Shown: piece after piece, positions 27,501-33,367 of the stretch
Position numbering within the stretch: the first letter of the stretch is position 1
How the letters are laid out: every line of letters begins with the position of its first letter
Assembly (NCBI GenBank): GCA_030841085.1
Contig: JAVEDP010000011.1
Location: 1-49,723, forward strand
Reading direction: 5' to 3'
DNA from: Pyrinomonadaceae bacterium
GTDB taxonomy: Bacteria; Acidobacteriota; Blastocatellia; Pyrinomonadales; Pyrinomonadaceae
Length of the DNA stretch: 49,723 bases
Position numbers and translations under genes: made by a program
The notes under the pieces: model-generated
Told to the model about the DNA's origin: nothing
Database searches by the model: none
Seen by the model: only the letters and a program-made list of their open reading frames with translations

Positions 27501-28966
27501 CCGTCCAAATCCGCTAGCTGCAGACTGTTTCCCAATCCCAGAAAAGAAGGTTTGGGAGAAACCAATTTTGCACTTTCAAATTTTCCGTCTCCGAGATTGT
27601 GCTTGTAATACCAGCCGGCTGCCTGTTCGGTGAGAATGCCGGACAAGCCCTCATTGAATAAATCGGTGAACTGATACGAGCGGTCATCCAGGCCTGACGG
27701 AGCATGAACTAAATTTTCCGCCGAAATAGTTTTTACTTCTCTGTTCCAATCGTGTTTTTGATACTCAAACTCTGTCGCCGGAAGTTTTTTGGATGTGTAA
27801 GTTCCGTTCGCTTGCTTGATATAGCCTCGAGCTGTCAAGGCTTTTAAGAAAGTGAAGTCTTCTTCAGCGGTGGTGTCGTATTCAAAATCCAAAGACCTGA
27901 TTAAAGCAGTGCCGCCGGGAAGCTCATCGAAAAAGTGATAAAGCAATACTCGCTTGCACAAACGCGTCGTTCTAATTTCAAAACCGGATTTATATTGAGA
28001 GAACGCGTCCTTTCTGAAATCCCAATCCTTCGTCTTATCGTAAGGGGCGTTTAGGTCGTACTCGCCAAAATCAAAAACGGTTCGGAACATGAAATCCGTT
28101 TCTGCCGGAATTGGGTCGCCAAATTTTTTGTAGGGCGTTTTGTTTCCGTATAAGACCTTCTCCAGGTACAAATTGACATAGGTGATGTTTCCGGCCTCAA
28201 GCCGGTTTCGGTTGTGCGGCAGAGACGCGTCGAATCCCGCCTCGTCATCCTTTTTATAAATGTAGCGGCTGCAATTTCCTTTGTCGTCGAAAACAAACTC
28301 CGGCAGCCACTCAAAAATCCTTCTCTCATCTTTTGGATTGGCAATTCTTGAATCCTGGTTCCAGCCGTAAAGCGTGGTCGTGTTTTCTTTAGTAATCACC
28401 CTCCATTTAATTTCACCAGTGCTTTTGTGCGTCCATCTTTCAATGCGCGCAAACAAACCTTCAATTCTCGGTTTGTAAAATCTAATCGTAAACAATCCGT
28501 CTGGTGAATCTGTTTCGTTAATGATGTAATTGTCTTCAGGATCTACGCTCAAACTGCCGTCATTTTCCTTCTTATACTCAGGCACCAAGTCTTCCGCTTC
28601 AGAAAGAATGAAGGTGTCCGAATCAAATCCGTCGAAATATTGAGGGAGTTCCCTGGCCGTGCCGCGTTTTATTGAGGCCAGGGTTAATGCCCATCCCAAA
28701 CCGAAGATTCCATTGCCACTGCCAGAGTTGTAGGACAGACTAAGATTAGGAGAAGCCCCACGTGCGGCAGAAATCGGAAGAGGAACAGACAAGGACGCAG
28801 TTCCGTTGACTGCATTTACGGAAAACTTCTCGTCAATTCCTTTAATGGCACCGCCGCCTTTCGGCAACGTAATCGACGGTGTTTCGATCGCATTGGTCTT
28901 CGTCTTCCCGCCATCCGTTTTCAGGAATTGCGACGATGAATTCTTGTTTTCCGCTTCGTCATTCAT
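21512..28966 (-). CDS. Fused Tc toxin TcB-TcC protein with unrecognised C-terminal effector
   Basis: The start at 28966 gives 2484 residues; an upstream in-frame extension has no family similarity. The N-terminus is an SpvB/TcB domain (ITLPKGGGAIKGIDEKF, then SLSYNSGSGNGIFGLGW), followed by FG-GAP-like repeats around 480-720 (LADLDGDG, LLDLTGDGMPD, LADMSGDGLTD, LADIDGSGTSD) and TcdB middle domains. From about 1550 come Rhs/YD repeats of TcC. The Rhs core closes with RYYVPWLGRWLSAD and DGLNLYRYANNN (about 2166-2195), the conserved junction where TcC proteins cut off their variable toxin. The last 279 residues (genomic 21515-22351) match no toxin family I know. They contain a TLxGHxxxGxxxF pattern and no membrane helix. 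B and C subunits form a cocoon that holds the effector for TcA. First gene of the toxin operon. Confidence 0.95.
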   Translation of the reverse strand: MNDEAENKNSSSQFLKTDGGKTKTNAIETPSITLPKGGGAIKGIDEKFSVNAVNGTASLSVPLPISAARGASPNLSLSYNSGSGNGIFGLGWALTLASIKRGTARELPQYFDGFDSDTFILSEAEDLVPEYKKENDGSLSVDPEDNYIINETDSPDGLFTIRFYKPRIEGLFARIERWTHKSTGEIKWRVITKENTTTLYGWNQDSRIANPKDERRIFEWLPEFVFDDKGNCSRYIYKKDDEAGFDASLPHNRNRLEAGNITYVNLYLEKVLYGNKTPYKKFGDPIPAETDFMFRTVFDFGEYDLNAPYDKTKDWDFRKDAFSQYKSGFEIRTTRLCKRVLLYHFFDELPGGTALIRSLDFEYDTTAEEDFTFLKALTARGYIKQANGTYTSKKLPATEFEYQKHDWNREVKTISAENLVHAPSGLDDRSYQFTDLFNEGLSGILTEQAAGWYYKHNLGDGKFESAKLVSPKPSFLGLGNSLQLADLDGDGGKQIVNYDSEPKGFFELNDENEWLRFRTFENLPNISFQDSNTRLLDLTGDGMPDVLITEDNVFTWYESSGRRGFFQSHKTSKSFDEEAGPQVIFADSTQSIFLADMSGDGLTDIVRIRNGEICYWSNLGYGKFGAKVSMDNAPAFDHPQSFNPKLIRLADIDGSGTSDIVYLGKNKFSCWMNLSGNAFSNSPFEIDAFPEIHTQSSVTVTDLLGNGVACIVWSSDLARDAAASLKYIDLMNGKKPHIMVAYKNNLGKEVSLEYLPSTRFYIEDKLAGKPWITKLHFPVHCISRTETRDTLSGFRFSSSYKYHHGYFDHAEKEFRGFGRVEQIDSEHFEHWVKGNASNIVEQTLHQAPVITKSWFHTGAFLSREKILNQFAGEYWYEEMQRQGFAVANSETSLPDARLITVLGLDPALIDDLGAQEWREALRACKSMSLRTEVFAEDAPLAGATADQLKKELTPYTVATHNCVIELLQPKGHNKHAIFVVKESEAVTYSYERITDDPRIAHNLNLKLDEYGNILESASVVYPRALPDLTLPMETQAAQNKTFISYVENKFTNDINATDDYRLRLLSEAKTYELKGVSKANPLFALSDFDNILTDANEVGYHQVNTDPVAGTSQKRLIEHVRTVFYRDDLTAELPLHDIETKGLSFESYQLAYTPDLLSDIFGAKLTNAQILTLMPEGKFTHSEGDDNWWVRSGTMQFIEGAETFADAQNRFYLPISYTDPYGAQTKVKYFSNYFLFIEETEDALQNRTKVLSFNLRTLSPQRMQDPNNNISEAIADELGLVKATAVFGKGAEADDLAGIDEFTSAAESTLVNNFFNAPTSDQLVTFGKKLLLHATSRFVYDLDVYENSGGTKPVVAASIVREEHFQNKNDSAVQISLEYSNGLGQVVMKKAQAEPGVAKQVTVNPDDTFSVTDVDTAASNPKQLRWIGNGRTVLNNKGKPVKQYEPYFSVTHQYEDLKELVETGVTPLLYYDATGRMVKTEFPDRTFSKTEFDSWKQIIHDQNDTVLETDWFNQRSNRLIDAELIAAGKDPTREKLAAEQSAKHANTPSTRHFDNLGRPVLQIEHNKDTADADVFYHTRTDLDLEGNLRSVTDARDNQVMQYKYDMLGNIVYQNSMDAGQRWLMQNIVGNPLRTWDERNHEFSFEYDVLHRPTVKKVEGGDGAAPLNNVYENIIYGETLPNPEINNFRTMAVITYDTSGKSETSAFDFKGSPLSTIKTFARNYKDVVDWSGANPDALLELETFVSSFEYDAIKRITRQTAPDGSVFLPAYNEAGLLDRVQVTQNGNTEFFVRNIDYNEKGQRNKIHYGNNVTTNYFYDKETFRLTRLETRRQSNDPLQDLHYTFDPVGNITHIEDKNIPDVFFDNQKVEGVASYRYDALYRLTEATGREHVGQAVFGQSDNWNDLPLMKQYSQGDAMAWRNYTQQYHYDEVGNIEEMRHTTAASADNWTRNYNYAAATNRLLTTAVGADTYNYPHHPQHGFITAMPHLQVMKWNFKDELQAVAQQSVSKGTPETTWYVYDGSGQRARKITENQAVAGGEPTQKSQRIYVGGVEIYRDYGTAGAITLERQSYHVMDDKSRIAMIETRTQGKDDAPARLVRYQFGNHLGSACIETDDTARVISYEEFHPFGTTSYQAVDADIKAAAKRYRYTEKERDEESGLEYHGARYYVPWLGRWLSADLIGVEDGLNLYRYANNNVLKYKDLTGTQSKTSDHQKEEQPIKKGDVVDLGNGQSYIASCDEVVIIGQEIDDIETLEEGDYTSDVQNQIYQVSIAGVTQVEFDAFALKFMTNPGTVTNNAWATYWLIDRDKSGNASYRDKIWIDIAGPDNADVRIESISSTKNSLYAHFVTLAGHTDAGFISFTGQYDAQENVLTFTIDNTTRTNSEIFQFLGAYPFSRYGQEDQWQAVLANIGDVLGKKIMSARQTISEYDYNDYTKKQGELEWEESKDITDIVRIKQFIHAYPLFGRQAPLDSIPMIRNKRFRD

Positions 28967-29149
28967 TATCAATTTTAGAGTCAGGTAGTGAGGGCAAGCA
29001 TGCGGGTTACCATTGAATGTAGATTGGGCAGCGAGAGCCCATCGGCGAAAGCGGGGCCAGCTTCTTCGGCCGCCGGCGAATTCATAATCCCTGGAACGTG
29101 AGGCCGGTCGAAGGTACCGGCGGATGTGTAAACGGGTCGGAGCCCGCAA

Positions 29150-29178
29150 AAGATATTTCACTGCAGACTGGAAGTCAA
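29150..29178 (-). promoter_or_regulatory. Candidate promoter of the Tc toxin operon
   Basis: On the minus strand TTGACT (29173-29178) and TATCTT (29150-29155) are separated by exactly 17 bases. Transcription would start near 29143 and give a leader of about 175 bases before the TcB-TcC ATG at 28966. No Shine-Dalgarno sequence is obvious before that ATG. This is the best sigma70-like match in the upstream region. Confidence 0.45.
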
Positions 29179-29261
29179 TAGATTTTCTGACATATATTGT
29201 AACTAGATATTAGAGGTTGACGCGGCGTCCGATTGGCCAGCTAAGAAAAAACTGCCGGTAT

Positions 29262-29281
29262 CCCAAGTGGCCAATACGTGG
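29262..29281. repeat. Island-end motif copy 2 (CCAAGTGGCC type)
   Basis: Identical over 20 bases to 11834-11853 and in the same orientation, about 128 bases inside the right att repeat. Confidence 0.55.
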
Positions 29282-29408
29282 ACGAAAATAACTGCACGCC
29301 ACAGGTACGCCACGGTAAGGAATGGGAAAAGAACGGGAAAGCCTCGATTTCTCTTAGGTGGCTGCAACTTTGAAAAGGCAATTACTTACGTTTTTGCCGG
29401 GAGTCCGA

Positions 29409-29453
29409 TTCGCAATGCGGAGGCCAGGAGTTCGACCCTCCTCTGCTCCACCA
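29409..29453. repeat. attR: duplicated 3' fragment of tRNA-Ala
   Basis: An exact copy of the last 45 bases of the tRNA-Ala at 11704-11779. The 5' half of a tRNA is missing upstream, so this is a fragment and not a second gene. It marks the right end of the island. Confidence 0.92.
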
Positions 29454-29471
29454 TTTATTTTCAAACATTTG

Positions 29472-29497
29472 CAGCCACCGGCAACGGTGGCTGTTTT
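29472..29497 (+). terminator. Intrinsic terminator, displaced from tRNA-Ala
   Basis: A perfect 9-bp stem (29472-29480 with 29485-29493) closed by a GCAA tetraloop and followed by TTTT. It starts 18 bases after the tRNA fragment, so before the island inserted it would have ended the tRNA-Ala transcript. Confidence 0.8.
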
Positions 29498-29499
29498 AG

Positions 29500-29518
29500 C
29501 CAAGTGGCCCATGCTTGG
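29500..29518. repeat. Island-end motif copy 3, outside the island
   Basis: CCAAGTGGCCCATGCTTGG resembles the two island copies (11834 and 29262) but lies 46 bases beyond the right att repeat. Its ends, CCAAG and CTTGG, are complementary. It may be a target-side feature or the scar of another element. Confidence 0.4.
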
Positions 29519-29635
29519 ATTTTTCCGGAATTCAACTGCACAGCGTCAACGACCGCACGCTTGCTCGCCTCAACCGTTCGTCGTTATTGCTTCGCCGAAC
29601 CCGGCTGGCCGATGATTAATCAAAAGGAGACCACG

Positions 29636-30073
29636 ATGGCTTCTAACGAAGAGATTATCCGCAATCTGTACGCGATCGCTGAGAAGGAACCCAAGAGCTT
29701 TCGGTCACTGTTCACCGAGAACGGCTACTGGTGGGACGTCCCTGCCGGAGTCACCTACCGCGGCGACGATGTCGCTCGTGCGGCCGACATCTACTCGGCT
29801 GCATTTCCGGACATGTACCGCGAACTCCACAACCTCTACTTCGACGGTGACGTCGTCGTCGTTCAGCTGTCGCTGAAGGGAACCCACCAAGGTGATCTTC
29901 CCATGGGCCTGGGAACGATCCCCGCTACCGGTAAGAAGATCGACGTTCCGTGCGTCGATATCTTCCGTCTTGAGGACGGGAAAGTGAGCGCGTTCGACTG
30001 CAACTACGCCGGAACGATCCTGCTCGGCCAGATCGGTGTACTCGGCAACCTGGAGGGCTCGCTTAAAAAGTGA
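29636..30073 (+). CDS. NTF2-like / SnoaL-type protein
   Basis: A 145-residue protein of the NTF2-like superfamily, closest in layout to SnoaL-type polyketide cyclase-like proteins: an N-terminal helix (NEEIIRNLYAIAEKEP), a FTENGYWWDVPAG strand-turn, a GDDVARAADIYSAAFPDMYRELHNL segment, and final strands with FRLEDGKVSAFDCNY. Such proteins are small cone-shaped dimers that may be enzymes or ligand binders; no catalytic set can be assigned. The longer open frame upstream runs through the tRNA fragment and is rejected because AAAAGGAGA sits 5 bases before the ATG at 29636. Codons favour C/G at third positions more than the neighbours do, so recent acquisition is possible. It is the first gene outside the island. 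Confidence 0.85.
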   Translation: MASNEEIIRNLYAIAEKEPKSFRSLFTENGYWWDVPAGVTYRGDDVARAADIYSAAFPDMYRELHNLYFDGDVVVVQLSLKGTHQGDLPMGLGTIPATGKKIDVPCVDIFRLEDGKVSAFDCNYAGTILLGQIGVLGNLEGSLKK

Positions 30074-30364
30074 ATGCCGCCTCTGCCATGGTCCCTTATT
30101 CATTCAACCTCACCAGTGCAATGGGAGCAAGTCCCGTACCCGACTTTGTTAAGCTCTCTTTGACGAAGTGTGGCCCATCGGCATGGGTCTCATTATTAGG
30201 TCTTTGCCTGATAAGGGCGTACAGTGTTTACACATGGTTAGCAGGTGATGCATTAGTTACCTGTATGTTCTTTCTGAATTCACCACCCGCCATTGGGAGT
30301 TGCATCGCAACGCCTCCTCGTGACGTCTGCTGTGTTCACACACGCGACCGAAACAGGGGCTCCA
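30074..30364. other. Spacer before the Crp-like gene
   Basis: This spacer of 291 bases contains no credible gene and no clear terminator or repeat array. The start of the Crp-like frame could formally extend to 30293, but this extension is not conserved in the family pattern. Confidence 0.4.
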
Positions 30365-31063
30365 ATGTCTACAGTTCCAACTCCTACACCAAAGAATCGC
30401 ATCCTGGCAGCTCTGCCTGAAGATGAGTATCAACGTCTGTTGCCACATCTCGAACCCGTTGACTTGCCGAGCGGTAAAGTCCTTTATGAGATCGATGACA
30501 CGATCGACTATCTCTATTTCCCGTCCGGCGCTTTGGTTTCGCTGGTGACGCAAATGGCGGATGGCAAGATTGTGGAAATTGGCTTAGTGGGAAATGACGG
30601 CATGTCCGGCATTTCGAGCTTGATGGGCCACCCAAAGTCTTTTGAAAGGGCCCTGGTCCAAATCCCGGATGGCGGGGTCAGGGCCAGCATCGATGTTATT
30701 CGCGCTGAATTTGAGAAGGGACAGACGCTACAGAAAGTGCTGCTTCGCTATGCGAATAGCTTAATGAGACAAGTTGCTCAAACCGCAGCCTGCAACGCCG
30801 CACACACCACGGAGGAGCGCCTTTCCCGATGGTTGCTGATGTGCCATGACCGGATTGACTCGCCCGAATTGAGCCTGACGCAGGAGTTCATTGCCGAGAT
30901 GCTTGGCACGCGGCGCGGGACGGTAAACGCCGCGGCCATAACTTTACAATCCGCGACCCTAATCAAGTATCACCGCGGGCATATTACGATTATTGACAGG
31001 ACAGGTCTGGAATCTTTTTCGTGTGAGTGTTACGAAATGCTGCGTAGTCGAAATGGCAACTGA
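30365..31063 (+). CDS. Crp/Fnr-family transcriptional regulator
   Basis: A 232-residue protein. The N-terminal half is a cyclic-nucleotide-binding-like beta barrel (LPSGKVLYEIDDTIDYLYFPSGALVSLV at about 36-63, then GLVGNDGMSG). A long dimerisation helix follows, and the C-terminal winged helix-turn-helix has LTQEFIAEMLGTRRGTVNAAA as its recognition region. The barrel lacks the RxxS/T phosphate-binding signature of true CRP and has no cysteine cluster like FNR, so the signal it senses is unknown. Many soil bacteria carry several such compact regulators. It ends close to, and points toward, the response regulator gene on the other strand. The start ATG at 30365 is chosen because the pattern of homologues begins just after it. 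Confidence 0.9.
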   Translation: MSTVPTPTPKNRILAALPEDEYQRLLPHLEPVDLPSGKVLYEIDDTIDYLYFPSGALVSLVTQMADGKIVEIGLVGNDGMSGISSLMGHPKSFERALVQIPDGGVRASIDVIRAEFEKGQTLQKVLLRYANSLMRQVAQTAACNAAHTTEERLSRWLLMCHDRIDSPELSLTQEFIAEMLGTRRGTVNAAAITLQSATLIKYHRGHITIIDRTGLESFSCECYEMLRSRNGN

Positions 31064-31090
31064 GAATGAACAACGTAAACGATTGTCTTC

Positions 31091-31540
31091 TCAGATCGAT
31101 GGGACGGCCGCGACCGCCAGGTTTCCGGAATCCTCACGAACGGTGATGCTGACGTTGAACGCTTGCTGCGAGTTGGAAATTAATTGTCTCACCGTCTGAT
31201 ATAGATCCTCAATACTGACCGGCTTAACCAGATATCCCTGAGCCCCGGCGTTTAGCGCTTCCTTTTTATCCTTTTCGTACGCCATCCCCGAACAGAAAAC
31301 TATCGGAGTAATCTGGTCCAGTTTTCGAATACTCCTGCATAGATCGACGCCCGACCCGTCGCCCACGTGGGAGTCCAAAATCAGCAAATCAAATTGTTGG
31401 ACCTTGGTTTCCTGCAGGGCCTGCTCGATGCTCGACGCGGTCACTACTTCATAATGTTGCTGCGAGAGTGCTACTACAAAAAGATCCAGAGTGTCCTGAT
31501 GGTCGTCAACGAAGAGAATTCGTGGGGGCTTTGAGTTCAT
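31091..31540 (-). CDS. Single-domain response regulator (CheY-like)
   Basis: A 149-residue protein with one receiver domain (about 7-122). The acidic pair is D12/D13, the phosphoacceptor is D56 in LLILDSH, the conserved Ser is S84 in FCSG, and the Lys is K106 in YLVKP. No output domain follows, only a tail of about 25 residues, so it probably acts by protein-protein contact or as a phosphorelay intermediate. No histidine kinase is adjacent. It is convergent with the Crp-like gene, with 27 bases between them. Confidence 0.93.
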   Translation of the reverse strand: MNSKPPRILFVDDHQDTLDLFVVALSQQHYEVVTASSIEQALQETKVQQFDLLILDSHVGDGSGVDLCRSIRKLDQITPIVFCSGMAYEKDKKEALNAGAQGYLVKPVSIEDLYQTVRQLISNSQQAFNVSITVREDSGNLAVAAVPSI

Positions 31541-31966
31541 AAAGCAACTCGCTTTTCAAGTCCGAAATTCGAGGAGGGCCAGCTGTAGAGTTAACGTAAA
31601 ACGTTGGAAATATGGGCCGAGGTACTCGTGTCGGGCGAGTGACTCCGTCGGTGGCGCTGCTACCTCGGCCTCCCTGCTTGTTTCGACCGAAGATTATGCC
31701 CGCCTGAATCCTTAAGTCTGTCCGCTAGCGATCACAATTTCGTTTTTTCTGTGGTCCAACTTCGTCTAACCCGGGTGGTTCGGCGACGAACGCGTTCGGC
31801 TCGTCGTAGGCCGTACTGATTCTTTTTGCGCCTTTATAACCACGGCTCTTTCATCGCGGACTGCTGGACCACCCGGGTCAGGGATACATCCTTTTCCAAA
31901 CTCCTGTGCTTTCGTAAGGTTTAGCCTGATTACCCAGCCGCGCTCCGGCGTATAGACTGCATCTCC
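31541..31966. other. Gene-free spacer with inverted ACCCGGGTGGT motif
   Basis: These 426 bases between the response regulator and a small hypothetical gene contain no convincing coding sequence. An ACCCGGGTGGT segment near 31769 and its complement near 31868 could pair over about 90 bases. The promoter of the response regulator should lie near its left end, but I cannot assign it. Confidence 0.5.
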
Positions 31967-32239
31967 ATGCCCAAAGAATCGATGACCTTGGAAACGGAAG
32001 CTCAAGCGGTGCTTGACGAATTGTGGCGTGAAGAATTAATCCCGTTCGCGCTGAATGTTGGAAAGATAACTAAGTCTTCCGGCCACTACACCATTCACTT
32101 TCACGATAGCCGGATGTTCACCGCCGATGTGCGCTTGAACCGAAATCAATCATGGGCGGACATGGTTCGAATTGCTGTCTTAGCTCGCGTCGCAACCTTA
32201 AGCGGCCCTTGGGAGAATAAGACGCCAGGTAAGACGTGA
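31967..32239 (+). CDS. Small hypothetical protein
   Basis: A 90-residue protein, acidic at its start (ETEAQAVLDELWREELIP) with a central beta-rich stretch (GHYTIHFHDSRMFTADVRLN) and a C-terminal helix (SWADMVRIAVLARVATL). I do not recognise a family. The composition looks like a real small soluble protein, and the region has no better frame. The start could be at 31967 or at the second ATG at 31982; neither has a good ribosome-binding site. Confidence 0.5.
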   Translation: MPKESMTLETEAQAVLDELWREELIPFALNVGKITKSSGHYTIHFHDSRMFTADVRLNRNQSWADMVRIAVLARVATLSGPWENKTPGKT

Positions 32240-32548
32240 ATCCACAAGCCATCTCACAACTTTCTTTTTCTGTGCTTAACTTAGCGCCAACCGATCCCTC
32301 TATCGACCAACGCCTGCGGCTCAAAGCAATGTCCCGTTCCACCTACGCTAACGCCCAAACACGGAGTGCCGCGGCACTGATCTTGCTCCCGCTCATTCAT
32401 TGCCATCGTCAGTTTTAGAAAAACGCTTGGATGTCGAGACAACGGTTTCGAAAGGCGACGTTCTGTGCGGAACGTTCGTACCAGATGGCTACACGCGGCT
32501 CAATAAATGTATTTCGGTTCGACGATTCGAACAGGGGAGGAATGCGAA
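32240..32548. other. Spacer before the SRPBCC gene
   Basis: Just over 300 bases with no credible gene. It holds the upstream control region of the SRPBCC/dehydrogenase operon; I cannot assign promoter hexamers with confidence. The last part carries a strong GGGGAGG ribosome-binding site. Confidence 0.4.
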
Positions 32549-33367
32549 ATGTACAGCGAAGCAGCTTTCGACAGCGCAAACAACAGGCAAACATACGGTA
32601 GGATTAATAGAGGCAAAATTGCAGATATTGCTGCGACGGTCGCCGGCGCCACCATCGTTGGCTACGGCGTCCGGAAAAAATCTCCAGCTATCGTCGCACT
32701 GGGACTCGCGGGTGGCGCACTGCTATATCGAAGCGCCCTGCGCAAGCTAGCCGCTAACACAATAGGCAGCTCGCGAACTTCGACCGGCGATGACGTTGCG
32801 CGCGACTATCACGTTGAAAAATCGATCGTGATAAATCAGACACCGGAAGGTCTTTACAAATTCTGGCGCGATCTTGAAAACCTGCCGCGTTTTATTGAAA
32901 ACCTCGAATCGGTGAATCCGCTGGACGAGCGCCGTTCACACTGGGTCGTAAAAGCTCCTGGTAACACCAGGGTGGAATGGGACGCAGAAATTTTTAATGA
33001 AAAGGAAAACGAGCTTATCGCCTGGCGTTCGCTTCCAGGAAGAGCCGAAGTGACAAACGCCGGCTCGGTTCATTTCGAAAACGCCCCGGACGGTCGCGGC
33101 ACTAAACTTAGCGTCACTCTCAACTACAACCCTCCCGGCGGTAAGGCCGGCGTTCTGTTGGCCAAGCTTTTCGGTGACGAACCTGGTCAATTAGTCGAGC
33201 TCAACCTTAGACGCTTGAAACGGCTGGTCGAAACGGGCGAGATCTCCACGATTGAAGGTCAACCTTCCGGCCGCGCCGAGTCGGAACCTGCACGCAAAGA
33301 AAACAAGTTTGCCAGCAAGACTCCGGTCAAGGCGTTAGCGGCCAACGCCAGCGAGGAGGTCGCATGA
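32549..33367 (+). CDS. SRPBCC-family protein with N-terminal membrane segments
   Basis: A 272-residue protein. The N-terminus has two short hydrophobic segments separated by a KKS turn (about 20-60, [19 protein letters not shown] and [13 protein letters not shown]), probably a membrane hairpin. Residues about 80-220 form an SRPBCC (START-like) domain ([34 protein letters not shown], then the VEWDAEI and IAWRSLPG strands), a fold that binds hydrophobic ligands. A disordered Lys/Ser/Ala-rich tail follows. GGGGAGG lies 8 bases before the ATG at 32549, which decides the start over the longer frame. Its last codon overlaps the start of the dehydrogenase gene (ATGA), so the two are translationally coupled. 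This pairing recurs in acidobacteria and proteobacteria; the joint function is not established to my knowledge. Confidence 0.88.
   Translation: MYSEAAFDSANNRQTYGRINRGKIADIAATVAGATIVGYGVRKKSPAIVALGLAGGALLYRSALRKLAANTIGSSRTSTGDDVARDYHVEKSIVINQTPEGLYKFWRDLENLPRFIENLESVNPLDERRSHWVVKAPGNTRVEWDAEIFNEKENELIAWRSLPGRAEVTNAGSVHFENAPDGRGTKLSVTLNYNPPGGKAGVLLAKLFGDEPGQLVELNLRRLKRLVETGEISTIEGQPSGRAESEPARKENKFASKTPVKALAANASEEVA

Larger units (their letters stand above)
11735..29453. mobile_element. tRNA-Ala-integrated genomic island carrying a Tc toxin operon
   Basis: The 17,674-bp unit lies between two copies of a 45-bp tRNA 3'-end repeat. The left copy completes a functional tRNA-Ala gene; the right copy is a fragment followed at once by a strong hairpin terminator, the apparent original downstream context of the tRNA. 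More than 90 percent of the island is two toxin genes on the minus strand. No integrase, excisionase, replication or conjugation gene can be found, so it is either a remnant or depends on a recombinase elsewhere. Short related motifs (CCAAGTGGCC type) occur inside both ends and again just outside the right end. Confidence 0.85.

Noticed and set aside
28967..29161. N-terminal extension of the TcB-TcC frame to 29161
   Set aside because: The extra 65 residues are Arg-rich and without similarity, and they would overlap the candidate promoter; the family N-terminus fits the ATG at 28966.
29409..29453. A second tRNA gene at the right island end
   Set aside because: Only the 3' half is present; the D arm and 5' acceptor strand are absent, so it is an att duplication.
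29267..29635. N-terminal extension of the NTF2-like frame
   Set aside because: It would translate the tRNA fragment and the terminator; a strong Shine-Dalgarno sequence precedes the ATG at 29636.
31766..32005. Minus-strand 79-codon open frame upstream of the small hypothetical gene
   Set aside because: No ribosome-binding site, odd composition, and it spans the inverted ACCCGGGTGGT motif.
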